Shown piece after piece: positions 1 through 7,562 of a stretch of 9,635 nt of DNA. The DNA comes from Legionella qingyii (GTDB lineage: Bacteria > Pseudomonadota > Gammaproteobacteria > Legionellales > Legionellaceae). The number at the start of each line of letters is the position of its first letter. The first letter of the stretch is position 1. Both the position numbers and the translations under genes were made by a program. The stretch covers positions 2,678 to 12,312 of the forward strand of contig NZ_QHJG01000059.1 of the NCBI RefSeq assembly GCF_003184185.1, in the 5' to 3' direction. The notes beneath the pieces are model-generated. The model saw nothing but the letters and a program-made list of their open reading frames with translations, did not search any database and was not told the origin of the DNA.

Positions 1-72
1 ATCCGCCCTTGGATAAAGATCACTCCACGTCACCATCAAATTCTTATCTAAGGGCGGACGCGCCCTTACTGT
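1..72. repeat. Palindromic element, copy 1, cut by window start
   Basis: This is a truncated copy of the 85-bp inverted-repeat element found whole at 208-292. Positions 1-72 match the inner left arm, the central segment and the full right arm of that copy with a few mismatches; the outer left arm lies before the window. The right arm in restored sense ends in GCCTGCGCGGGAATGACA. The sequence is non-coding and resembles small MITE-like or RPE-like intergenic palindromes. No transposase is present. Confidence 0.8.
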
Positions 73-207
73 TCTTAAGTATTGGCAAGCCCCTACGAAC
101 TTAGAACCCGCTCGCAACCGGAGACTCCTGTAGCTCGAACACCTACAATTTCGAATTTGGATTAAAGGTACATTGAGATCACTATGACGGTAAGTAAATT
201 CTTTTTG
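73..207. other. Spacer between repeat copies, no feature seen
   Basis: These 135 bp separate the two palindromic elements. I looked for coding sequence in both restored directions. The longest open stretch reads left to right and ends at a stop near 163, but an in-frame stop at 68-70 and the lack of a start with a ribosome site make it unconvincing. No promoter or hairpin stands out. Confidence 0.5.
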
Positions 208-292
208 ACAGCAAGGGCGCGTCCGCCCTTAGATAAAGATCGTCCCACGTCACCATCAAATTCTTATCTAAGGGCGGACGCGCCCTTACTGT
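208..292. repeat. 85-bp MITE-like palindromic element, copy 2
   Basis: The element has 28-bp terminal inverted repeats: the left arm (208-235) is the reverse complement of the right arm (265-292) with one mismatch. A central segment of about 29 bp is not palindromic. Copy 1 at the window edge shares both arms and centre, so this is a family and not a chance hairpin. Transcribed, it would fold into a long stem-loop beyond the 3' end of gpsA and could act as an RNA stabiliser or partial terminator. That role is inferred. Confidence 0.85.
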
Positions 293-382
293 AATTAGAG
301 ATTACGGAAGCGTCCTTACTGTTGTTAGAGATTTCAGAAGCGCCCTTACTGTAATTAGAGATTACAGCAGCGCCCTTACTGT
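281..382. repeat. 30-bp tandem repeat, 3.4 units
   Basis: Units start at 281, 311, 341 and 371 with an exact 30-bp period; the last is represented by only 12 bp. As printed, each begins cgcccttactgt (one unit has cgtccttactgt), followed by a less conserved 18 bp centred on ttagagatt. The first 12 bp of unit 1 are the right end of the palindromic element at 208-292, so the array seems to have grown by duplication of that terminus plus adjacent DNA. There are no unique spacers, so it is not a CRISPR. Confidence 0.85.
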
Positions 383-425
383 TTTTACCGTCTTTTAGGC
401 TCCATATCTTGAGTACCTCTCGCTC

Positions 426-1415
426 AATAAGAAGGAATCCGCCGGCTGAGTAATCTAAGACGTGATGAACAAAACCTGATTAAAAAGGATCGTCATCGCG
501 TAATTAAACGAGTGTTTAGCCGTAAAGATGTACTACGACAAACCGTTCCTTCGTCTGAACCCTCCGCAATATAAATGGGAGATGTTGAACCGGTTAAACG
601 ACAAGTCGCAGCAACTACGACTATAAAACAGGATCCTCATCCGGCTTTGCCGCCAAAGCACTAACTAGTAGTCACGTCCAATTCTGATTTAGTGGATGCG
701 GTCGGTTCGGTTCTTTTCAAAGACGTGCACGAGGGTTTCGTTCAGGTTCTGCGAGGTAAAGACGATTAGGCGCCCATTAATTACGCCGAAACCGTAAGCG
801 AGGTATTGGATTTGGTAGTGACTACGGTGTCGGTTATCGGTTCTGCAAAAATTAGCGTGGTGTTTAAACGTGGGGCTAGTCTAGTAGTCAGTCCATTTGT
901 GCTTCCAATAGCACTACTTCATTAAGTGCCTACGAAAAAACTATAAGACTTAGTAATCTTCGATTTCAATGCCGCCACCCATCCTTCACTCGATGAAGAA
1001 ACCGTTTACTACCCGGACTTTATTAACGAAACCCTTTCCATCTTGGTTTTCAAACCGAGTGATTTAGTGAATTATTGACTACCGAAACACCTAGTTAAGG
1101 AAAGCAGTCGGTTCGATTGGGAACACCGCAAAAGAAATAAAACAACTATTAAAGACGTTTTCGTACGCTTCCTTGGCGTTATTATTGCATTACCCGAAGC
1201 AGATACGTAGCTAGTTTTAGCCGACTTCCGAGTTCCCAAAGTCCTTTTAGCTATAGTCCATTTATTGCACCCAAACGAAAAAAGAGGCAGTATTCTCGTT
1301 GTACGACGCCCAGTACAGGGGTGTTGTTGTGTGCTACAGGGTGAAACCGGTCCACTTAACGTTGTCGTCAAGGGGTTCTCGGTCGTGGATTATACCGTTA
1401 CAAAAAAACCAAGTA
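426..1415 (-). CDS. gpsA: NAD(P)H-dependent glycerol-3-phosphate dehydrogenase
   Basis: GpsA reduces dihydroxyacetone phosphate to sn-glycerol-3-phosphate in the cytoplasm, the entry step of phospholipid synthesis. The 329-residue product is close to the usual 330-340. The N-terminus has the Rossmann glycine motif GAGSWG (residues 10-15). SGPSFAKEVA (133-142) is the family signature, K189 in the GAIKN segment is the expected catalytic lysine, and GLAGVGDLVLTCT (236-248) followed by SRN (252-254) matches the C-terminal substrate region. The ATG at 1415 is preceded by AAGAG at a normal distance, and the Rossmann strand starts a few residues in, so the start is secure. It is last in the yibN-grxC-secB-gpsA order known from many gammaproteobacteria, but 136 bp with a hairpin repeat separates it from secB, so it may have partly independent expression. 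Confidence 0.93.
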
Positions 1416-1440
1416 AAATACGAGAATTTATCCTCACATA

Positions 1441-1527
1441 AACATCGCCCTGACTGCATTGGGCCCAATTTTTGTCTACGGACAATGGTTGGGGGCCCAA
1501 TGCCGAATCGAACAGGGGCCCGATGTT
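1441..1527. repeat. Imperfect long hairpin repeat between secB and gpsA
   Basis: This 87-bp segment begins TTGTAGC and ends GCTACAA, with CCCGGG-rich internal blocks on both sides (AACCCGGG occurs in both halves), giving a long imperfect stem. No run of T follows in the transcribed direction, so it is not a standard Rho-independent terminator. It resembles the dispersed CCCGGGT-containing palindromes common between genes in Legionella and other gammaproteobacteria; family membership is inferred. It could attenuate or process the secB-gpsA transcript. Confidence 0.65.
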
Positions 1528-1551
1528 ATGAAATCATGCATCAACATAAAA

Positions 1552-2019
1552 AATTCGAACTTGAAGAAAAACAAAAAGACGTTCAACAACGTACATATTT
1601 CGTAGTTTTAATTAACCACGGTTATGGTCAACACCCTTTGACGGTGCTTAATGAACTCTCCATTAACGAAGTGCTCGCATTCCCTTATTTTACAACCCCG
1701 TCTTCGACAAATTGTTTACCAGGTTAACTAAGCGACCACGTGGAACTTACCACTTCTATGGCCGAACAAAATGAAGCTGTTCTTTACGTCATCGAAAAAC
1801 CAACCAATGCCAACAGCAATGTCAATTATGGTGAAGTATTTGCGGAAGAAGGTCGTAACACAACCATCATAACTAAAGCTCTAAGTCAAGACCAAGGGTA
1901 ACAACAACTTTGTGTCGGCCTCATAATCCACAAAGTTTGCTATTTAGAAATTGTATTTAAGAAACTTAGTATTTAACCCAAAGTAAAACCAAAACGCGAA
2001 CCAAACGAACAAGCGAGTA
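1552..2019 (-). CDS. secB: Protein-export chaperone SecB
   Basis: SecB binds unfolded precursor proteins in the cytoplasm as a tetramer and passes them to SecA for Sec-dependent export. The product is 155 residues, the family norm. It contains the conserved opening FMIQRIYVKDLSFETPN, the central EVKQAGIFTIQG, the FCPNILFPYARE signature, and LAPINFDALYMQQ near the C-terminus, which is followed by the usual acidic and glutamine-rich tail. The ATG at 2019 has AGAGGA just upstream, lying inside the last codons of grxC, whose stop is only 7 bp away, so the two are very probably cotranscribed and coupled. No oddities were seen. Confidence 0.95.
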
Positions 2020-2026
2020 CTAGAAC

Positions 2027-2281
2027 GATAGGAGAATCATTAACTAGCTCAAAAGGGACCCGAAGGTCCCGTATATTTAGTAGCGTCGGTGGCTGTACAA
2101 CCGGTAATTACTTTTAAACGCCATGCCATGCAGAAGGCGAAAAACAATAGTAAAGTAGTGCATTAAGACCAACATTTAGCTATGCTTACAGACATTTACT
2201 TCGTACGAAAACAACGTTATTAAGGGACCGAAACTGTGTCATCCCCGTTATTGGTCATGACATGTATTAATAAAGTCGGTA
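2027..2281 (-). CDS. grxC: Glutaredoxin 3
   Basis: This is a small cytoplasmic dithiol glutaredoxin that uses glutathione to reduce protein disulfides and mixed disulfides. It has 84 residues, as expected. The redox motif is CPYC at residues 12-15. The glutathione-binding elements are present: the TVP loop at 52-54 (cis-proline 54) and GGCDD at 64-68. The start ATG at 2281 has an AAGAG ribosome site; a second in-frame ATG at codon 6 is less likely because the first beta strand would be lost. It lies 4 bp after yibN and 7 bp before secB, an operon arrangement like that of E. coli. Confidence 0.94.
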
Positions 2282-2285
2282 TGAG

Positions 2286-2705
2286 AATAAAGGGAAATTG
2301 ATTACCGTTAAGTCGTAAACAGGTCCGTCGTTAAGGTGGCGATTCATGTACGCCAACTATTGGAACCCGCGCTTAAAACAACCGTTCTCTAACACGAAGT
2401 TATCGCGCACTTCGTTAATCTTATTACCCCCATAAAAATATGAATAGGTAAAAAACGACAAGTTTTAGAAGCGAAGCCCGTAACTAACGTAGTTATTACA
2501 CAGGAACAAATTTCCGAAGAAACAGTGCGTTTAGCTACTGTTGTCGTAAGAGTACTAATTAGTTTAGTTGTCGTCGAACTCCCCAGTCAAGAAAACGAAA
2601 GAAAAAGACTCACTAATTGAGTAACTATTTACATTCGTTATTTTGGTGCTATTCCCGTTCGGTATTGACGGTTACTAAATACTATTTAACTGGATTTACA
2701 AGGTA
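2286..2705 (-). CDS. yibN: Membrane-anchored rhodanese-like protein, YibN type
   Basis: The 139-residue protein has one N-terminal transmembrane segment (about residues 8-28), a short basic linker (QKKKAKE), and a cytoplasmic rhodanese domain from about 38 to the C-terminus. Family landmarks are VVIDLRDKEAFKQGHI and the ending GGIAAWTNAELPLVKGK, nearly identical to the end of E. coli YibN. Rhodaneses normally carry a sulfur-accepting cysteine at the start of the active-site loop. Here the aligned residue is Ala98 (ILIASRA, against VVCGMG in E. coli YibN), so the domain is predicted to lack sulfurtransferase activity. It is first of the yibN-grxC-secB cluster, with a promoter-like sequence just upstream. 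The start is chosen for the purine-rich GAGAG before the ATG and the full membrane segment. Confidence 0.9.
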
Positions 2706-2736
2706 CAAGAGAGAACTATAAAATAATTACATCGCT

Positions 2737-2765
2737 TAATAGGGGTCTTATTCCGTACTTGCGTT
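2737..2765 (-). promoter_or_regulatory. Candidate sigma-70 promoter of the yibN operon
   Basis: Reading right to left, TTGCGT (2765-2760) is followed after 17 bp by GATAAT (2742-2737), a five-of-six match to the -10 consensus. The predicted transcription start is about 25 bp before the yibN ATG. The -35 match is only three of six. The 180 bp between smr1 and yibN otherwise hold nothing clear; a nearby TTGACT has no suitably spaced -10. Confidence 0.45.
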
Positions 2766-2884
2766 CAGTTCCTTGATATATTTTTATCGTTTTACATCAT
2801 CCCCGTCCGCACCACCTTGGGCCCAATACCGAAACAGAAGTGGGTCCGTTACTACGCGAACTTAGGTTAGATCGAACCCACACC

Positions 2885-3430
2885 AATAAAGACAAAAAAT
2901 TCATCATGTATCTGACGAGGTGAGGGAGGTAGAAACCCATTACGCGATACTTTGCGATTTTGAAGTAGATTGACCCCATTGGTTGCTAAGTCGTTTAAAA
3001 ATTAATGGCCACCGCGTGGCTCCAACGGAGGAAACGGCACTTATTAATTATCTGTAGAAAACGACAAAAGACGGACTCAAACTTATTTAACTGTATTGCA
3101 TAGAGCCCGTAAAAGCGAAAAATTTGGTACATTTAGGTTGGCCCGAAGGGTACCTTACACGGGTAAAGAATTACGGAATTTAGCGACCGACCTTTATGAA
3201 CCTACACTTATGCTTTCATACCAGAGCCTTTCGTGACATAGGTGTTAGTATAGTCTGTTCATTATAAGGAAAAAACGAACAAAATAACCACTAAACTAAA
3301 AACCCCAACCTTAACTTCCGAATCCAAGGCCTGAAAAATGGGCGAACCAAAAAAGTAAATTACCAAAATGGTTTGCGTACATAAGCGCTTTGTCCCGAAA
3401 CAGAAGTAGCCTATTTTTTAGTAGTCGGTA
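2885..3430 (-). CDS. Smr-domain protein (intact catalytic motifs), smr1
   Basis: This 181-residue protein belongs to the Smr family, stand-alone relatives of the MutS2 C-terminal domain, many of which are DNA or RNA endonucleases. Residues 1-54 are a charged, proline- and lysine-rich, probably flexible region. A conserved block (55-97) leads into the Smr domain. The domain carries LDLHG (98-102), HGKGG (131-135) and the C-terminal GGSGA (168-172), so all expected motifs are intact. Its substrate is unknown; the E. coli relatives are SmrA (YdaL) and SmrB (YfcN), and yfcN lies beside prmB there too. It is transcribed away from prmB across a 205-bp divergent region. The ATG at 3430 has no strong Shine-Dalgarno, so the start is the least certain part. 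A paralogue lies at 6795-7562. Confidence 0.88.
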
Positions 3431-3635
3431 AAAATTGATCCTTACTAATTCACTATTGACTTCATATTGAGTCCACGTCACGACGAACATAGAAACTAAA
3501 CGTGCGTTACTCAAATTTATGCGGATTTAAGATTATAAATTTACTTTGGCTCAAAACCAAACGAAGTGAATCCGATGAAAACAACTAATTGTATCCCATG
3601 TTAAACATGAAAAAGACCTACTCTTAGCTTTAGGG
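3431..3635. other. Divergent intergenic region, smr1 / prmB
   Basis: These 205 bp are AT-rich and non-coding and must hold the promoters for both directions. The best prmB-side element is listed separately. On the smr1 side TATACT occurs close to the gene but without a convincing -35 partner. No operator-like inverted repeat was recognised. Confidence 0.5.
3575..3603 (+). promoter_or_regulatory. Candidate promoter of prmB-aroC-asd
   Basis: TACAAT at 3598-3603 is a five-of-six -10 match and lies about 33 bp before the prmB start, giving a leader of roughly 26 nt. The hexamer 17 bp upstream, TACTTT (3575-3580), is a poor -35, so the element is supported mainly by its -10 and position. Confidence 0.35.
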
Positions 3636-4553
3636 TACTCGTTGATATATGAATTTCTTTGCCTTCTTGATCTGTGTTAAAACCTAAAAAATGCAAAATC
3701 ACACAGGACGCGTTAATTACGCTTAAACATAATACCGGTGCCGTGACTATTACGAACCCTACTATACGTAAGTAATTAAGACTCTTCGAACAGAAACGGA
3801 ATGCTAAATCTTAGTTTAACCGAATTACGTGCAAATTGATGGTCACTTTTTTTTGTAAATGTAGTCGTTAACCTTTTCGCGTAATTAGTTGCCCATGGGC
3901 ATGGCATAAATTAGTTTCTTCGGATAAAAACACTATAAGGTAAAATACACCTACTTGCTCAAGAATAAGGCGCGAGCGGATAACGTCTTGAGTAGTTTTT
4001 ACTTAAAAGAGGGACCCAGCTACGCCTATTTCACGTAGCATAAAATCTAAATACATGCCCGTCGCCTACGTAGCGGTAGCGTACAACGATACGAAAAGGG
4101 CTGCGGGTCCAACTACGTCAACTATAAAGGTCGCTTCGTGAACGACAACGACGTTAGTTAGCACTTGTCAATCCACACCTTCTCGTTGAATTAAATTAAC
4201 TTAGTCTAACAAAGAGATTTCACGGGTTCCATCCGATACTAAATTATCAATCGTTAGGAGGTATACATCCGTTCCTTCTCTACGTTTGTAATGGACTGCT
4301 TAAGGCAGTACTCGGACACAACCGAAACCTTTGCTCATTATTACCTAACCGGTAACAACTTTGTTAAGAAGTATTGCGAGTACTAATAAATTTGCTTCTC
4401 CCACAAAACTAACACCTTCATCCCTTATCACTTCGCCGAAATACACTCCGAATAGGAGTACAAGGAAAATGGACCGAACTTTACTCAGTACCACCGGTAC
4501 CGTATAAAAATAATTGCTTCGTCGTTGATCTTCTCATGAAATTACAGGCCATT
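3636..4553 (+). CDS. prmB: 50S ribosomal protein uL3 N5-glutamine methyltransferase
   Basis: PrmB methylates a glutamine of ribosomal protein uL3 using S-adenosylmethionine during 50S assembly. The 305-residue product is close to E. coli PrmB (310). The N-terminal helical part includes LYYGHGTDNAWD, typical of PrmB and absent from the release-factor enzyme PrmC, which decides between the two. The AdoMet loop is DLCTGSGCIAI (138-148), and the catalytic NPPY motif that binds the glutamine amide is at 207-210. The C-terminus has VPFTWLEMSHGGHGIF, again as in PrmB. The ATG at 3636 has only a weak GAG upstream. The stop overlaps the aroC start by 11 bp (ATGTCCGGTAA), the same gene pair as in enterobacteria, so coupled translation is likely. 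Confidence 0.94.
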
Positions 4554-5601
4554 ATGGAAACCTTGAAATAAATGTCATTGTTGAAAACCACTTTCAGTAC
4601 CGGGCCGATAACCGACACACCAACTACCCACGGGCGGTCCTAATGACAACGTTCTTCTCCTGTAGGTTGGTAAAGACCTATTTGCGTTTGGGCCTGTTAG
4701 GTTTATATGTTGTGTTGCGGCGCTTCTCCTATTCCATGTTTAAGAAAGACCACAAAAACTTCCATTTTGGTGACCACGCGGATATCGAGACAACTAAGTA
4801 TTATGGCTAGTTGCTAGAGCCCTAATACTCCTTTAGTTTTTAAATAAAGCAGGACCGGTACGGCTAAAATGGATAGTAGTATTTATGCCAGTAGCCCTAA
4901 TAGCACCTCCACCAGCAAGAAGTCGTGCTCTCTGACGTCGTGCACATCGTCGGCCTCGTTAGCGTGCCAACATAAACGTCGCGGTAAATTTGTAACTTTA
5001 GCATCCAATAAACGTTGTTTACCCGCTAAACCAAAACGTGAAACGTCTACTTAGTCTCTAATTATTGTTAAGAAAAAAGACAGGATTATTATGCGTTTAA
5101 GTCCTAGAACGACTACGATAACTTGTGAATTCTGCTGTTCCCCTAAGACATCCACGAGCACATTTGCATTAACGATTTTTACATGGACATCCTAACCCTC
5201 TGGGACATAAGCTGTTTGACCTACGTTGTAATCGAATACGATACTACAGCTAATTACGTCAATTTCCCCAACTTCATCCACGTCCTAAACGGCGCCACTT
5301 AGTCAATCCAAGGCACGTAGCACTAGTTTACAGTGTGGTCCCAAAAGAATCGTTAGTACGCCCTCCTTAAAATCCACCCTAAAGATGACCTGTCTTATAT
5401 CTCCAATCATAACGTAATTTCGGATGAAGCTCATAATGATGGGGACCTTTCTGCCAGTTACAAAAACCGCTACTTCATTGGCAGCATTGATTTCCGGCTG
5501 TACTAGGAACGCACCCATAATCCCGACACGGGTAACGGCTTCGTTACTACCGAAATCACAACTACCTAGTGATAAATTCTATATTCCGTAACTAACGGAT
5601 C
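4543..5601 (+). CDS. aroC: Chorismate synthase
   Basis: AroC makes chorismate from 5-enolpyruvylshikimate-3-phosphate, the last shikimate-pathway step, and needs reduced FMN although there is no net redox change. The 352-residue protein aligns along its whole length with E. coli AroC (361). Signatures are TTFGESHGPAIGC near the N-terminus, REEDKVQILSGVFEGKTTG, NTDQRSRDY, FRPGHADFTY with H106, RDYRGGGRSSARET, SINAVKGVEVG, and KGRHDPCVGIRAVPIAEAM near the end. The C-terminal tail is a little shorter than in E. coli. The start overlaps the end of prmB and matches the conserved MSGNTFG opening. asd follows after 19 bp. Confidence 0.97.
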
Positions 5602-5620
5602 TTATGTCTTCTCCAGTTCT

Positions 5621-6643
5621 TACTCGTCTCTTAATTTACATCGGTATCACCCTCGGTGACCACGTCAACCGCTTTGTAAAGATTGACATAACCTTCTCGC
5701 ATTAAAAGGTTATTTCTGTGAAATAGGTAACCGGTCAAGAGCAAGACAACCATTTTGCCATCTCAAATTTTTGTTCGTTAACCTACAAAACCTAGAGCGA
5801 CTCAAACTAAAATCGTTCCGACTATAGCGAAATAAAAGTCGCCCACCCCGCCAGAGTTTTCTTATACGCGGATTCCGACGTCGTTCACCGACACACCAAC
5901 AGCTATTGTCGAGAACAAAAGCAATACTTCTGCTATAAGGAAATCAACAAGGCCTTCATTTACGAGTAGCATAGCGACTTATATTTTTATCTCCATAATA
6001 ACGGTTAGGATTAACGAGATGGTAGGTTTACCAGCATCGAGACTTCGGAAACATACTACGACATCCTTAATCAGCATAATTACAACGCTGCATAGTTAGA
6101 CAAAGACCTTGACCTTTCTTTCGGTAATCACTTAACCAAAGCGTTCATCCCCTGGAGAACTTACCATCTGGACGATTACAGTTACAAATAGGTGTCGTCT
6201 AACGAAAATTACGTTAAGGCGTATAACTAGTCAAACTTCTTTTACCAATATGGGCGCTTCTTTACTTTTACCACACCCTTTGGGCGTTTTATTACCTTCT
6301 ACTGTCGTAATACCAGTTAGGATGACGTCAGTCTCACGGACAGTAAATACCTGTAAGGCTTCGGTAAGTAAATCTTGATTTTTTTAGAAATTGACGACTT
6401 CTTCGGGCATTCTAAGAACGATTCCGAGGGCCGCATTTCCACCAACTATTACATTCATTTCGTTAAATAGGCTGACGTTATTTTTTACGCTAGCCGGTAC
6501 TACTTCATAAACAACCCGCTTAAGCAGTTCTATAAAGTGTAGGTTTACCTAATCTAAACACCCAACAACGTCTATTATAAGCGTTTCCACGACGCAGCTT
6601 ACGTCACGTTTAACGACTTTAAAACGTTGCTCTTATAAATATC
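5621..6643 (+). CDS. asd: Aspartate-semialdehyde dehydrogenase
   Basis: Asd reduces aspartyl-4-phosphate with NADPH to aspartate semialdehyde, the branch point to lysine, diaminopimelate, threonine and methionine. The 340-residue product has the NADP-binding GATGAVGE (11-18), a phosphate-loop segment ASSRSVGK, the nucleophile C132 in NPNCST, substrate-binding R238 in AVRVP, and general base H245 in YGHSE. It is of the shorter type found in Legionella, Pseudomonas and Gram-positives rather than the E. coli type. GAGG precedes the ATG at a good distance. It is third in the prmB-aroC-asd cluster, and its own product supplies peptidoglycan diaminopimelate. A small hairpin follows the stop. Confidence 0.95.
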
Positions 6644-6662
6644 AAGGTTACCAAAAAGCCAC

Positions 6663-6685
6663 GGAAGAGAGAAAACCCCTCTTCC
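6663..6685. terminator. Small hairpin after asd, possible weak terminator
   Basis: The restored sequence CCTTCTCTC-TTTTG-GGGAGAAGG forms a 9-bp stem with one G-T pair and a 5-nt loop, 19 bp beyond the asd stop. No T-tract follows in either direction, so intrinsic termination is doubtful; it may just protect the 3' end of the mRNA. Confidence 0.35.
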
Positions 6686-6760
6686 CTGAAGTAGTATGGT
6701 TATATCATAAAACTAGTTGGTCTAGCGATTTTTTTAGGAGGATGAAAAATATTCGATTCA

Positions 6761-6766
6761 ATATGA
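6761..6766 (+). promoter_or_regulatory. Candidate -10 box for smr2-ankH
   Basis: TATACT lies 28 bp before the smr2 start in the 151-bp gap after asd, giving a predicted leader of about 20 nt. No good -35 sits 16-18 bp upstream. The CTAAGTTATACT context would suit a stress or stationary-phase sigma factor, but this is speculative. Transcription from asd may also read through. Confidence 0.3.
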
Positions 6767-6794
6767 AACTAATTATGCTAACCTAAAAATTTGA

Positions 6795-7562
6795 TACGAT
6801 TTACTTATAATAAATTGGCTACTATAACTTCTTGGACAAGACCGCTCATCATAAAATAGAATACGATGAGGGTGACAAAGACCATTCGCAAAATTACTTA
6901 ATTTTTGTCCTGTTTAACGTACCCTTCGTTTTGACCTGGAGAGGTTAAATGGTAGCCTCCCCCGAGCATGTCGTAACAACCTTAAATAGTTATTTGTTTA
7001 TTTCTTCGTATTTGTAACATATGAGCATTGGGTACCATGTCGTCCGAGATTTTTATGAGGAGGTCATAATTTCTTAAATTAATTAGTGACCAATGGTGTT
7101 TAGTCACTTCATTGACGAAAAGTGTCGCGTGATGGGTTTCTACCACCATAACCGCGTCATATACAAAACGACTCTAGCCGTTACCTAAACGGACATGGAT
7201 GAGCATATCTTTTTTCATGAAGGATAAACCAACGACTTTGGTTCCGATACCTCGCTGTCTCTGCAGACCGACTTGTCGTTCCGCTCGCTGCCTATCGTGA
7301 TCATTTTCGTGCAGTTGTGAGGCTAATACTCCGAGTTGGACCAGGACTCCCGCTTAACGTTTTATTATAAAATGTTGTAGGCCTCAATCTATCAGTCGCA
7401 ATACTACCTTAACTGAGAGGAAATTTGGGACTTGGAGGCAATTTATGACTACGTGCTGCACTTATACTATTACTTGCTGCGTTAGTCCTTGTTCTTTTTG
7501 TTGACGCAAATCCATTATACGGGTTTAAATGATTATGAGGATTTGGATCTCCTGGAATAATT
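6795..7562 (+). CDS. Degenerate Smr-like protein with C-terminal extension, smr2
   Basis: This 255-residue protein is a paralogue of smr1. Residues 4-126 align with smr1 residues 55-177 without a gap, about 71 of 123 identical by hand count. The motifs are altered: LDLHG becomes LDLSN (47-51), and HGKGG becomes HGTAG (80-84); GGIGA (117-121) is kept. The catalytic histidine of the DLHG motif is therefore lost, and nuclease activity is doubtful. The flexible N-terminus of smr1 is missing and a new tail (about 131-255) is added: highly charged, rich in Arg, Gln and Glu, with stretches that could form coiled coil (MERQRRLAEQQGERR and EYDNERRNQEQEKQ), ending in a proline- and basic-rich segment. 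An in-frame stop just upstream fixes the ATG, but there is no clear Shine-Dalgarno. The stop overlaps the ankH start (TAATG). Function unknown; it could partner, regulate or chaperone AnkH, or be an effector itself. Confidence 0.85.
7548..7553 (+). promoter_or_regulatory. Ribosome binding site of ankH inside smr2
   Basis: AGAGGA lies within the last codons of smr2, 8 nt before the ankH ATG. With the one-base TAATG overlap this fixes the ankH start at 7562 and indicates translational coupling. Confidence 0.7.

Noticed and set aside
73..163. Possible C-terminal fragment of a gene reading left to right
   Set aside because: The open stretch starts after an in-frame stop in the repeat, has no start codon with a ribosome site, and matches no family I recognise.
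281..382. Possible CRISPR array
   Set aside because: The 30-bp period has no unique spacers; the whole unit repeats, and it merges with the palindromic element end. No cas genes are present.
1299..1727. 142-codon open frame on the printed strand
   Set aside because: It spans parts of secB and gpsA and the hairpin between them on the restored duplex and has no recognisable family features; it is an artefact of reading the wrong polarity.
4869..5054. Ser/Thr-rich 61-residue open frame on the printed strand
   Set aside because: It lies wholly within aroC on the restored duplex; the low-complexity composition comes from complemented codons.
6795..7562. smr2 as a pseudogene
   Set aside because: The frame is intact over 255 codons, the paralogous segment aligns without gaps, and its stop is fused to the next gene's start, so it looks maintained despite motif loss.
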